From the NCBI RefSeq assembly GCF_019226825.1, contig NZ_CP076642.1, positions 496,001-560,000 of the forward strand: a DNA stretch of 64,000 nucleotides. The letters run 5' to 3'. Within the stretch, counting starts at the first letter, position 1, and every line of letters starts with the position of its first letter. Shown in pieces: positions 49,223-57,552 of this stretch. A model generated the notes under the pieces. The model was not told the origin of the DNA. It saw only the letters and a program-made list of their open reading frames with translations, and ran no database searches. Origin of the DNA: Vibrio ostreae (GTDB lineage Bacteria > Pseudomonadota > Gammaproteobacteria > Enterobacterales > Vibrionaceae). Both the position numbers and the translations under genes were made by a program.

Positions 49223-49549
49223 TTACAGTGCGACTTCTACCATGCCGTCACAGACTCGCGTCTGATACGTTTTCACACTGAAACGCTCATCTTCCAGACA
49301 CAGACCTGTGCGCAGATTAAAGCGCTGTTTTTTCAAAGGACTGGCAACCCACAGCTCGCCCTGATGTTCACCGATAAGACCGCGGGACAAAACGTTCGCT
49401 TTCGCAAACGGATCCAGGTTAGCAATCGCCGCCACGCTGCTTTCTTGTCCGGGACGAAACAGGGCAACCTGCTCGCCATTGACCAGCGCACACACTCCGG
49501 TTCCCGGTACAATCTCGTTGATGTCACAAATTTTTAGCCACTGACTCAT
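49223..49549 (-). CDS. nirD: NirD, nitrite reductase small subunit
   Basis: 108 aa, Rieske-like fold of the NirD family (VCALVNGEQVALFRPG; FNLRTGLCLEDERFSV) without the cluster-binding Cys/His pairs, as is usual for NirD. The start codon overlaps the nirB stop by 4 nt, so the two are coupled. Confidence 0.93.
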   Translation of the reverse strand: MSQWLKICDINEIVPGTGVCALVNGEQVALFRPGQESSVAAIANLDPFAKANVLSRGLIGEHQGELWVASPLKKQRFNLRTGLCLEDERFSVKTYQTRVCDGMVEVAL

Positions 49550-52122
49550 GCTTCATTCTCCAAAGCCACATGTAAAATGTCACCACGCTGAGCAATTGCA
49601 CTGTCGGCGTGTTTCTCCGCCCACGTCGCCGGACGATGCTGATCGCGCTGTGTGACAAACAGCACATTGTCATCACGTAACTCACTGTTAATGAAGTGAG
49701 AAAAACGTTTCAGCTGCTGAGGATTGTCTAGGGTTGCCTGCCACTCACACTGATACTCATCCACCAGGCGCGCGACATCGGCTTCTAACTGATCGTTGAT
49801 ACCCAATTTATCCTCGACAATCACCTGACGCAGATAGTCGATACCACCTTCCATGTTTTCCAGCCATACGGAGGTACGTTGCAATTTGTCTGCGGTGCGG
49901 ATATAGAACATCATAAAGCGGTCGATGTAGCGCAGCAGCGTAGCCTGATCCAGGTCGCTGGCCAGTAAATCGGCGTGGCGCGGCTTCATCCCGCCGTTTC
50001 CGCACACATACATATTCCAGCCGGCATCGGTCGCGATAATACCGAGATCTTTACCCTGCGCTTCCGCACATTCGCGGGTACAGCCAGACACGCCGAATTT
50101 CATTTTATGCGGCGTACGAATACCCTTATAACGATTTTCAATCAGTACACCGAGGCCAACGCTGTCTTGGACGCCGAAGCGGCACCAGGTTGACCCCACA
50201 CAGGTTTTTGCCATGCGCAGCGCTTTGGCATAGGCCTGACCTGTTTCAAATCCGGCCTCCAGCAGTTTGCGCCAGATAGCCGGTAAGTCATCTTTTTGCG
50301 CGCCGAACAGACCAATCCGCTGGGCACCGGTCACTTTGGTGTACAAATTATATTCAGCAGCTACATTGGCCAGCGCAGCCAAAGCCTGAGGTGTCACCTC
50401 ACCACCTGCCATACGCGGTATCACCGAATAGGTGCCGTCTTTTTGCATGTTGCCCAGGAAGTTGTCATTGGTATCCTGCAAAGCAACCAGAGACGGTGAC
50501 AGTACGTGCTCGCCCCAGCAAGAAGAAAGGATCGAACCAATCGCGGGTTTACAGGTTTCACACCCATAACCATGGCCGTGCTTTTCCAGTACCTCGGCAA
50601 AACTTTTCAGTCCTTCAATGCGAATGAGATGAAACAGTTCCTGACGCGAATAAGCAAAGTGCTCACAAATATCACGTTTCACTTCGATACCCGACTTGGC
50701 TAGCTCCGCATTCAGCACCGAAGTCACCAGCGGGATACAACCACCACAGCCAGTCCCCGCCCCGGTTTCTGCTTTGACAGCAGCCAGGGTATGGCAGCCT
50801 TGCGCGACAGCCTGGGCAATCTTGCCTTTCGTGACATCAAAACAAGAACAAATCACGGCGCTGTCCGGCAACGCATCAGCGCCGAGCGCTGGTTTTTCTG
50901 CTCCGGCATGGGCAGGTAAGATCAAGGTGTCCGGATGTTTGGGTAATTCAATATCATTAAGTTTAAGTTGCAGCAGATCGCCATAGTCCGCGGTGTCGCC
51001 GACCAGAACAGCACCGAGCAGTTTCTTACCATCTTCCGAAACGATAATGCGTTTATAAACTTCCTGCTCTTCATTCTGATAGACGTAACTTTTACAGCCC
51101 GGTGTACGCCCGTTAGCGTCACCAATCGAACCGACTTTAACACCCAGCAATTTCAGCTTGGCGCTCATATCCGCGCCGCTGAAGCTGCTGTCGTTGCCGG
51201 CCAGATGATCAACCGCCACGGTTGCCATCTTGTAGCCCGGTGCAACCAGGCCAAAGAACTGTTGATTCCAGGAGGCACATTCGCCAATGGCATAAATGTC
51301 GGGATCCGATGTCTGGCAGCGATCATTAATCGCAATACCACCTCGCGGCGCAATGTCGAGCCCCATCTGACGAGCCAGCTTGTCCTGCGGACGAATACCG
51401 GCAGAGAAGACGATGAAATCCACCTCAAGATGAGTGCCGTCTGCAAACACCATGGTATTACGCGCCGCTTCGCCACCTGCAACGATTTCCAGCGTGTTTT
51501 TACTGGTGTGAACCTGCACGCCCATCCGCTCGATTTTGTTGCGCAGCTGCAAGCCACCCTGCTGATCCAACTGCTCCGCCATCAGTACCGGAGCAAATTC
51601 GACCACATGAGTTTGCATACCCAAAGCTTTCAGTGCACCGGCCGCTTCCAGTCCCAGTAGTCCGCCGCCAATAACAACACCACTACGGCTTTTCTTGGCG
51701 CAGGCTTCAATCGCTTTGAGATCTTCAATCGTACGGTATACAAAACAGTCTTTACCTTCATTGCCTTTGATAAGCGGAACAAAAGGATACGAGCCAGTCG
51801 CCAGAACCAGTTTGTCATAGTGAACCTCACGGCCCGCACTGGAATACACTATCTGCTGCTCACCGTTAATATTGACAGCGCGCTCACCAACATGCACTTG
51901 GATACCATGTTTCTCATAGAAGCCCGTAGTGACCAAAGAGAGCTCTTCTGCGGTATGGTGAGAAAAATAAGAAGATAGGTGAACTCGGTCATAGGCAATG
52001 CGCGGCTCTTCACAGAACACAGTTACCTCTAATTGAGTGGCGTCCATTTTCTCCACAAGATCTTCAAGATAGCGATGGCCTACCATGCCATTACCTATGA
52101 TGACCAGCTTCAATTTGCTCAT
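49546..52122 (-). CDS. nirB: NirB, NADH-dependent nitrite reductase large subunit
   Basis: Cytoplasmic six-electron reduction of nitrite to ammonium. 858 aa: FAD domain (IGNGMVGHRYLEDLVE), NADH domain (VVIGGGLLGLEAAGALKAL), a [2Fe-2S] Cys pair set in CSCFDV ... GTGCGGCIPL, further Cys in YGCETCKP, then the sulfite/nitrite-reductase repeat and the siroheme-[4Fe-4S] ligands in VGSTWCRFGVQD and GVSGCTRECAEAQGKDLG with the later CGNGG. First gene of the operon. Confidence 0.96.
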   Translation of the reverse strand: MSKLKLVIIGNGMVGHRYLEDLVEKMDATQLEVTVFCEEPRIAYDRVHLSSYFSHHTAEELSLVTTGFYEKHGIQVHVGERAVNINGEQQIVYSSAGREVHYDKLVLATGSYPFVPLIKGNEGKDCFVYRTIEDLKAIEACAKKSRSGVVIGGGLLGLEAAGALKALGMQTHVVEFAPVLMAEQLDQQGGLQLRNKIERMGVQVHTSKNTLEIVAGGEAARNTMVFADGTHLEVDFIVFSAGIRPQDKLARQMGLDIAPRGGIAINDRCQTSDPDIYAIGECASWNQQFFGLVAPGYKMATVAVDHLAGNDSSFSGADMSAKLKLLGVKVGSIGDANGRTPGCKSYVYQNEEQEVYKRIIVSEDGKKLLGAVLVGDTADYGDLLQLKLNDIELPKHPDTLILPAHAGAEKPALGADALPDSAVICSCFDVTKGKIAQAVAQGCHTLAAVKAETGAGTGCGGCIPLVTSVLNAELAKSGIEVKRDICEHFAYSRQELFHLIRIEGLKSFAEVLEKHGHGYGCETCKPAIGSILSSCWGEHVLSPSLVALQDTNDNFLGNMQKDGTYSVIPRMAGGEVTPQALAALANVAAEYNLYTKVTGAQRIGLFGAQKDDLPAIWRKLLEAGFETGQAYAKALRMAKTCVGSTWCRFGVQDSVGLGVLIENRYKGIRTPHKMKFGVSGCTRECAEAQGKDLGIIATDAGWNMYVCGNGGMKPRHADLLASDLDQATLLRYIDRFMMFYIRTADKLQRTSVWLENMEGGIDYLRQVIVEDKLGINDQLEADVARLVDEYQCEWQATLDNPQQLKRFSHFINSELRDDNVLFVTQRDQHRPATWAEKHADSAIAQRGDILHVALENEA

Positions 52123-52188
52123 ACGGATTCCCAGATAATTGTCTTAATTCGTTAATCCGGATTGTTATTTATGAAAGAAAATGAATTA

Positions 52189-52202
52189 ATGATGTAAATC
52201 AA
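52189..52202 (-). promoter_or_regulatory. FNR-like site of the nirB promoter
   Basis: On the minus strand TTGAT-TTAC-ATCAT matches the FNR consensus at 9 of 10 positions. Centre 52195.5; a class II start would be near 52154, 32 bp before the nirB ATG. Confidence 0.6.
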
Positions 52203-52216
52203 TTACAGAATTGAAC

Positions 52217-52231
52217 TACCCCAAAGGGGTA
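52217..52231. promoter_or_regulatory. NarP-type palindrome upstream of nirB
   Basis: TACCCC-AAA-GGGGTA, a 15-base form of the NarL/NarP inverted repeat, one base shorter than the classical 7-2-7 site. Its centre is 28.5 bp upstream of the FNR-like site centre, close to the E. coli nirB arrangement. Confidence 0.6.
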
Positions 52232-52411
52232 GATAAGAAGTTAACAACTGTTCAACAACTGATGTGTAAAGGTAACCCGTATCCGGTTCGCGCCGATTTC
52301 TCTGCACCTTTGCTTTCAGAGTTGGAAAATTACAACAACTCGCCGTTGGGCTTTACAAACCAACCAGATTGATTCAACGCATCAAGATTCAATACAAAAA
52401 AAGGTTCAATA

Positions 52412-52443
52412 CAAAAAATTGGGTTGCCAGACGGCAACCCAAT
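52412..52443 (-). terminator. Terminator of the secreted hypothetical at 52.5 kb
   Basis: On the minus strand ATTGGGTTGCC and GGCAACCCAAT (11-bp stem) are followed by a run of T; preceded by a direct repeat TTCAATACAAAAAA at 52389 and 52405. Confidence 0.85.
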
Positions 52444-52472
52444 ACTCCCTGAACCAGACTTGCTTATACTAC

Positions 52473-53000
52473 TTAAGGTTTCGTTTTGTTATCCAGTGGC
52501 ACCATGATGTGCGCATAGGGTGTATCCTTCCACATCACATAAGGACCGCCGTTATATGGATCGTCACTGATGCCCTCTAGCATTGATTTAGGCCCGACGA
52601 TCATAATGTGGGGGCCTTCTTTAACCCACACACCACCATCATTCGGGTCGGTCGCTGCCGGGCTTGCGTTACTGACCATGGCGTCGCCTTGCATCATGTA
52701 TGAGAAGCCGATTTTGTCCGTTTCAAACGGTTCTCCTTTCGCCGCAGCCTGTAGCAAAGCGCTCCATACCGGATCATTACACATGGGATGAGTGTCGCCT
52801 GCCATCACCGGAATGCCCGGCATACAGTGCCAATGGTTCCCTTCTCTAAGCACGCTGCCATCCGTATCGACAATCGTTGCCATTGAGCTTAAATCACTGT
52901 GTGCGGCGCTTTCTGCCCGCTGGATTTTTTCATCCATATCAGCCGACGCAGAGAAAGCAATCACAGCCAGCGCACATGCCGATAACTGAGTTAATCTCAT
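52473..53000 (-). CDS. Secreted hypothetical protein, 175 aa
   Basis: Signal peptide (LSACALAVIAFSASA). Mature part has HWHCMPGIPVMAGDTHPMC and GDAMVSNASPAATDPNDGG, a pattern I have seen in conserved proteobacterial secreted proteins but cannot name. Two cysteines 14-15 residues apart could pair. It diverges from the P-loop/winged-helix regulator over about 120 bp, so that regulator may control it. Confidence 0.78.
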   Translation of the reverse strand: MRLTQLSACALAVIAFSASADMDEKIQRAESAAHSDLSSMATIVDTDGSVLREGNHWHCMPGIPVMAGDTHPMCNDPVWSALLQAAAKGEPFETDKIGFSYMMQGDAMVSNASPAATDPNDGGVWVKEGPHIMIVGPKSMLEGISDDPYNGGPYVMWKDTPYAHIMVPLDNKTKP

Positions 53001-53121
53001 CGGAGTTCCTCCTCACTCGCTTTACATCAATAAACTTAAGCGCTATTGATAAATCTATTGATGGTAATTTCATGAGATTTTGATGAGATGCCGCTACACC
53101 CAGTTCAACGGGCGGAAAACC

Positions 53122-54336
53122 ATGGCTGATGAGCGTTTAGCGAGCCGGCAGCAAGAGCTCCGCTCGCTTCAGAATTGTATGAATTCTTTACAAAGTGACA
53201 TCGTATTTATCCATGGCATGAAAGGCGTCGGGAAGACAACATTACTGACGGAGTTTGCTCGCCACTGCCCTGCCTACTGCCACGTTATTGACTGCCATAC
53301 AGAACTGCAAAGCCATAACACAACCAAGACGTTGAAAACTAAACTGGCGGCGTTACTCCGTCAAACCACGCTCAGTTCTGTGCTGATCGTTGATCACATC
53401 GATTGTACGCCTCAACTCGAACCCTGGATTAGACAAGCAACTTACCAAGCCGCATTACCGCCGGGGAAGGTAATCATTGCAGGCCGATCACGACCCGACA
53501 TGAGCTGGATGATAGCCAAACCGTTCAACTACCATTTTCACAGCCTCACTCTGCAACCACTGACCAGTCGGAATGCCCATCACTACATCACTTCACTAAA
53601 TGTATCGCAACCGATTGCGGGACACATTCAGCAGTTAGCACACGGCCATCCGGCAGTACTCAATATTCTTTGCGCTAATGCCAGCGTGTTTAACCCTGAT
53701 AACCCGGCGCACAACGATTGTTTTGAACTGATTCATCTGCTCATCAACTATTTCTTTCCCAACCGGGAGGATACCGCCATCCTGAAGAATCTGGAGCTAT
53801 TCACCTTTGTACCGCACATGAGTGAGCCTGGTTTGGCATACATCAGCGAAAACAAACTCGGCCCCTGCGATTATCATCAGTTAAACCGGCACTGGGCTAT
53901 TGAGCACCATCACGAAGGACTCTCCCTTTCACCGGTTATTGCCCAACTGATTCACTCTCATTTGCAGGCCAGGGATCCGCATCGCTACAAACGCCTGCAG
54001 TATCGATCCCGGCTTTGGGTGAAACAAAATAACGCCGCCCCACTCACCTGGTTTATACCGGCTCAGCGGCAACTGCAGTTGGCTGGAAACAAAGTCGATT
54101 TAACACCATTAGAAAATGGCGTTCTTGCTGTGTTAATGACTCATCAGGGCAATGTGGTCAGCAGAAAGGCCTTACTGGAACAGGTGTGGGGAATTCATTA
54201 CGAAGGAGCAAGTAACGTCGTCGACACCATTATCGTTTCACTGCGGCGTAAACTGGCAGCGCAGTCAAAAATGATAGAAACCGTCAGAGGCGTCGGTTAC
54301 CGCCTGAACATCGACTCTGACCTTACTGAAAACTGA
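53122..54336 (+). CDS. P-loop ATPase with C-terminal OmpR-type winged helix; unusual regulator
   Basis: 404 aa from MADERLASRQQE (53122; GGCGGA upstream). The N-terminal half is a P-loop NTPase of the AAA/STAND kind: Walker A GMKGVGKTTL (about residues 32-41) and Walker B in VLIVDHIDC (about 87-95), then a sensor-like IIAGRSRPD. The C-terminal 90 residues are a Trans_reg_C winged helix: VDLTPLENGVLAVLMTHQGN, SRKALLEQVWG, NVVDTIIVSLRRKL and a wing ETVRGVGYRLN. No receiver domain or membrane segment. The order (ATPase first, winged helix last) is the reverse of SARP-type regulators. The region between them (about 170-310) is not recognised. Confidence 0.85.
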   Translation: MADERLASRQQELRSLQNCMNSLQSDIVFIHGMKGVGKTTLLTEFARHCPAYCHVIDCHTELQSHNTTKTLKTKLAALLRQTTLSSVLIVDHIDCTPQLEPWIRQATYQAALPPGKVIIAGRSRPDMSWMIAKPFNYHFHSLTLQPLTSRNAHHYITSLNVSQPIAGHIQQLAHGHPAVLNILCANASVFNPDNPAHNDCFELIHLLINYFFPNREDTAILKNLELFTFVPHMSEPGLAYISENKLGPCDYHQLNRHWAIEHHHEGLSLSPVIAQLIHSHLQARDPHRYKRLQYRSRLWVKQNNAAPLTWFIPAQRQLQLAGNKVDLTPLENGVLAVLMTHQGNVVSRKALLEQVWGIHYEGASNVVDTIIVSLRRKLAAQSKMIETVRGVGYRLNIDSDLTEN

Positions 54337-54796
54337 ATCTCGTTATCACAACTCCCCCTTCAGTCCTTTGCTTTAATCACTCGGTTATTTAATCAGCAGT
54401 TCATTGATTGTCACTCACCGCAAAGGTGTAACATCTGTCACTTGCTAATGTTACAGGTGTTACACCTTGAGAGTCTAAAAGCATTCATCCTAACTATATG
54501 TATAATAATATTATTTCAAAAAGTTCACCTACATATTGTTTCCCGGTCTGTACACAATGTGTCACACCCTTGGTTGTAACGTGGACACTTTATCCACTCT
54601 CCCTTTTAAGTATTTTCAATAAATTATGATCTGGATCAATATTTGCTCCGTACGAGTTAGCAGGCTTATCGGCAGGACTGTATCAAAGCTTTTACCAACC
54701 GGTATTTGATTCAATTAGACGTTTTTATCACCTGTCATTAAGGCGTGTAATGAGAACGCGACGCGCTAAGGTCGCGAGAATCTAGGAGATAAGGTC
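54337..54796. other. Intergenic region between the regulator and the secreted peptide gene
   Basis: About 460 bp. It contains repeated GTGT-N-ACAC elements: GGTGTAACA (54425-54433), GTGTTACACC (54457-54466) and GTGTCACACC (54559-54568). Together with the inverted repeat described separately they look like an operator. The promoter of the peptide gene should lie downstream, toward 54797. Confidence 0.55.
54423..54468. promoter_or_regulatory. Inverted-repeat operator-like element
   Basis: AAGGTGTAACA (54423-54433) and TGTTACACCTT (54458-54468) are perfect 11-bp inverted arms with a 24-bp spacer. Inside, TGTAACAT (54427-54434) and ATGTTACA (54448-54455) form a second, nested pair. The arrangement gives three TGTTACA-type half-sites in 46 bp. 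Confidence 0.65.
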
Positions 54797-54991
54797 ATGA
54801 AAAGTATAAGTTTAAAAGCATTAGTTCTGGCAGTTGCACTGGTGATTTCTAGTTTCGGAGCCAGTATTGCTGTCGCTCAACCCAATCAATCATCAACCGG
54901 ACTGCTAAATAGCGTCGTGGTCACCACATCAGATCAAGGCCGTGAAGGTGATGAACCATGTATGGACGAGCCTGTCTGCCGAGGTTGGTAA
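54797..54991 (+). CDS. Tiny secreted peptide with CxxxxxC loop
   Basis: 64 aa. A signal peptide (LKALVLAVALVISSFGASIA, cleaved near VAQ) leaves about 36 residues ending in REGDEPCMDEPVCRGW: two cysteines five residues apart, an acidic loop, and a Trp terminus. TAGGAGATAAGG lies upstream of the ATG and a strong terminator follows, so it is a real and probably well transcribed unit. It could be a peptide signal, a bacteriocin-like peptide or a small envelope factor; none is proven. Confidence 0.8.
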   Translation: MKSISLKALVLAVALVISSFGASIAVAQPNQSSTGLLNSVVVTTSDQGREGDEPCMDEPVCRGW

Positions 54992-55522
54992 TGAGTTTTA
55001 GTGTTCCATCACTTCTGTCAGGGCCGCCACGGCCCTGATTTTTTATATTTAAGCAGTCTGCACTTTAGACAACGCCATTCGCTGACCCACCTTTTTTGTG
55101 GTTTGACACACAATTCCTTGAACTGGAAGGCATTTGCGTTATTTGGAAGACAATAATGTCGCATTGAGACAATCACCCACTACTCGTTACTCAGTACGAT
55201 AACCTCTTCAACCTTTAGGACAGCCTAGTACGCAAGCGGTCACGAATGATGAGTTCCGACCTAACGGTCAATAATGCATGCAGTCTGCTAACACGGCTCA
55301 GTACAATGAAGACTAATGTTTCGCACACAACACTTTAAACCAAGCTCAAAGCCATCTGTATCGGATAAAATCACCACATTTGACTTACACAACGCTATAA
55401 GGCTACAATTTTTGCCATAGATTTTCATTTGTGCACTAATCATTTAATTAATACCACGTAGGAATTAGCCAAACGGACTGGCTTACCATACATTGAACAC
55501 AAAACAATTTGAGTTGATCTTT
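54992..55522. other. Intergenic region before the BCCT transporter
   Basis: About 530 bp with the peptide terminator at its start and nothing else recognised. The transporter's promoter presumably lies in the last 150 bp; an AT-rich stretch occurs at 55415-55450. Confidence 0.4.
55018..55044 (+). terminator. Terminator of the secreted peptide gene
   Basis: TCAGGGCCG-CCA-CGGCCCTGA followed by TTTTTT, 26 nt after the stop. Confidence 0.9.
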
Positions 55523-57127
55523 ATGGAAGATGCTTTAAAAAAATACAGTATAGAAACCACTGACTATCAGGTCGGTCAGGACAATGTTCAAAAATGGGGC
55601 TTTGATGTACATAACCCAGTTTTTGGCATCAGCGCTGGCCTCATTATTGTTTTCCTGGCCACACTATTACTTGTCGGACCGGAAACCGCTAAAGAGTCAT
55701 TAAACACTTTGAAAAATGGCATCATCGAACAGTTTGATTCGCTGTTTATGTGGGTCGCCAACTTTTTCGTCCTCTTTACCTTCATCATCATGATCTCTCC
55801 TTTAGGTAGGATCCGTATCGGCGGCAAAGAAGCAACACCGGATCACTCCCGTGCATCCTGGTTTTCGATGTTATTTGCCGCCGGTATGGGTATCGGTCTG
55901 CTGTTCTGGAGTGTGGCTGAGCCAACCGCATATTATACCGATTGGTGGGGTACACCGTTTAATGTGACCCCAAACACCCCGGAAGCAAAATCTCTTGCGA
56001 TGGGGGCGACCATGTTCCACTGGGGAATTCACGGTTGGGCAATGTATGCGATTGTTGCACTGGCCTTAGCTTTCTTTGCATTTAATAAAGGCTTACCTCT
56101 GTCTCTGCGCAGCGTTTTTTATCCGGTACTGGGCGATCGTGCCTGGGGTTGGACAGGGCATGCGATTGATATTATGGCGGTACTGGCAACTCTTTTTGGT
56201 CTTGCAACCTCATTAGGTCTGGGGGCTCAGCAGGCCACCAGCGGTATGAACTACGTGTTTGGTACCGATGGCGGGATCGGTATGCAGCTGTCGGTCATCG
56301 TGTTCGTCACTTTGATTGCGATTATTTCCGTTATTCGCGGCATCGATGGCGGCGTTAAAGTATTGAGTAACGTCAACATGGTGTTCGCCTTCGCACTGTT
56401 GGTATTCATTGTTGCTGTGACCTTCAATCTGACTGTAGAGTCCATTCCTTTCACCTTGAAAGCTTATGTTGAACATATTCTTCCACTGAGCTACCCGTAT
56501 GGCCGTGATGATGAAGTATGGATGCACGGCTGGACTGTGTTCTACTGGGCGTGGTGGATCTCATGGTCACCATTTGTCGGTATGTTCATCGCTCGCGTTT
56601 CTCGCGGTCGTACCGTGCGTGAGTTCCTGTTTGCGGTGATTTTTGTCCCTACTCTGCTGACGCTGCTCTGGATGGCTATTTATGGTGGTATTGCGCTGGA
56701 TCAGGTCGCTAACAAAGTGGGTGAACTGGGAGCCAATGGTCTGACCGATATCTCGCTGACCTTGTTCCAGGTCTACGAGCAGCTGCCATATGGTACGGCA
56801 ATCTCGATTATCTCTGTCGTACTGATCCTGATTTTCTTTATTACCTCATCAGATTCAGGCTCACTGGTCATCGATAGCATTACCGCCGGCGGTAAAATCG
56901 ATGCCCCGGTACCGCAACGTATTTTCTGGGCGAGCGTCGAAGGCGCAATCGCGGCGGTGATGCTTTGGGTTGGCGGCAAGGAAGCACTGCAAGCATTGCA
57001 ATCGGGTGTGGTTGCGACTGCTCTGCCGTTCAGTATCGTGCTACTGGTAATGTGTGTAAGCTTAGTGAAGGGACTGCGCTCTGAGTATCATGTCTACGAT
57101 AGCCAAGCCATTGCGGTTAAATCTTAA
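55523..57127 (+). CDS. BCCT-family betaine/carnitine/choline transporter
   Basis: Sodium-coupled uptake of compatible solutes for osmotic stress. 534 aa from MEDALKKYSIETTDY (55523), 12 membrane segments; family motifs GMGIGLLFWSVAEPTAYY, ATMFHWGIHGWAMY and WWISWSPFVGMFIARVSRGRT, including the aromatic substrate box. Earlier in-frame start TTG at 55493 is less likely. Single gene with its own terminator. Confidence 0.93.
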   Translation: MEDALKKYSIETTDYQVGQDNVQKWGFDVHNPVFGISAGLIIVFLATLLLVGPETAKESLNTLKNGIIEQFDSLFMWVANFFVLFTFIIMISPLGRIRIGGKEATPDHSRASWFSMLFAAGMGIGLLFWSVAEPTAYYTDWWGTPFNVTPNTPEAKSLAMGATMFHWGIHGWAMYAIVALALAFFAFNKGLPLSLRSVFYPVLGDRAWGWTGHAIDIMAVLATLFGLATSLGLGAQQATSGMNYVFGTDGGIGMQLSVIVFVTLIAIISVIRGIDGGVKVLSNVNMVFAFALLVFIVAVTFNLTVESIPFTLKAYVEHILPLSYPYGRDDEVWMHGWTVFYWAWWISWSPFVGMFIARVSRGRTVREFLFAVIFVPTLLTLLWMAIYGGIALDQVANKVGELGANGLTDISLTLFQVYEQLPYGTAISIISVVLILIFFITSSDSGSLVIDSITAGGKIDAPVPQRIFWASVEGAIAAVMLWVGGKEALQALQSGVVATALPFSIVLLVMCVSLVKGLRSEYHVYDSQAIAVKS

Positions 57128-57160
57128 TACGCGATACCAATGGAAACACACAAACAGATC

Positions 57161-57185
57161 AAGGTCAGCTTATGCTGGCCTTTTT
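57161..57185 (+). terminator. Terminator of the BCCT gene
   Basis: AAGGTCAGC-TTAT-GCTGGCCTT followed by TTT. Confidence 0.8.
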
Positions 57186-57221
57186 CATGGAAGCTCGTCG
57201 CGGTTACTGAACGCCAGATAC

Positions 57222-57244
57222 AAAAAAACCAGCTTTATGCTGGT
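57222..57244 (-). terminator. Terminator of the tRNA operon
   Basis: On the minus strand CCAGC-ATAAA-GCTGG followed by seven T, about 30 nt after tRNA-Cys. Its loop and stem resemble the BCCT terminator on the other strand. Confidence 0.8.
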
Positions 57245-57272
57245 CATGTCGTTCTCACAATAAAGAAGAGAA

Positions 57273-57346
57273 TGGAGGCGCGTCCCGGAGTCGAACCGAG
57301 GTCCACGGATTTGCAATCCGCTGCATGGCCACTCTGCCAACGCGCC
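57273..57346 (-). tRNA. tRNA-Cys (GCA)
   Basis: 74 nt including an encoded CCA end. Acceptor GGCGCG pairs with CGCGCC; anticodon loop TTGCAAA gives anticodon GCA; T-loop GGTTCGACTCC. Downstream of tRNA-Leu in one unit. Confidence 0.95.
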
Positions 57347-57375
57347 TCAATAGTAGATGGTGATAAGTTGATTGA

Positions 57376-57462
57376 TGGTGCCCCGGGCCGGACTTGAACC
57401 GGCACAACTCGAAAGTCGAGGGATTTTAAATCCCTTGTGTCTACCAATTTCACCACCAGGGC
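57376..57462 (-). tRNA. tRNA-Leu (TAA)
   Basis: 87 nt including the encoded CCA. Acceptor GCCCTGG pairs with CCGGGGC; anticodon loop TTTAAAA gives anticodon TAA; long variable arm (CTCGACTTTCGAG) as expected for a leucine tRNA; T-loop GGTTCAAGTCC. Confidence 0.95.
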
Positions 57463-57524
57463 AACTCAATCAAGCGATGGTCACACCATCTGTTCTAACG
57501 ACCTGTGCCGTGAGAACGAGGTGT

Positions 57525-57552
57525 ACTTTAACGGATTGAGTTTTCAGGTCAA
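57525..57552 (-). promoter_or_regulatory. Predicted tRNA operon promoter
   Basis: On the minus strand TTGACC (57552-57547) and TAAAGT (57530-57525) with 16 bp between them; the start would be near 57518, giving a leader of about 56 nt before tRNA-Leu. Confidence 0.6.

Noticed and set aside
50968..51660. A 230-codon plus-strand frame inside nirB
   Set aside because: Antisense to the FAD/NADH domains of nirB; no ribosome-binding site and no recognisable domain.
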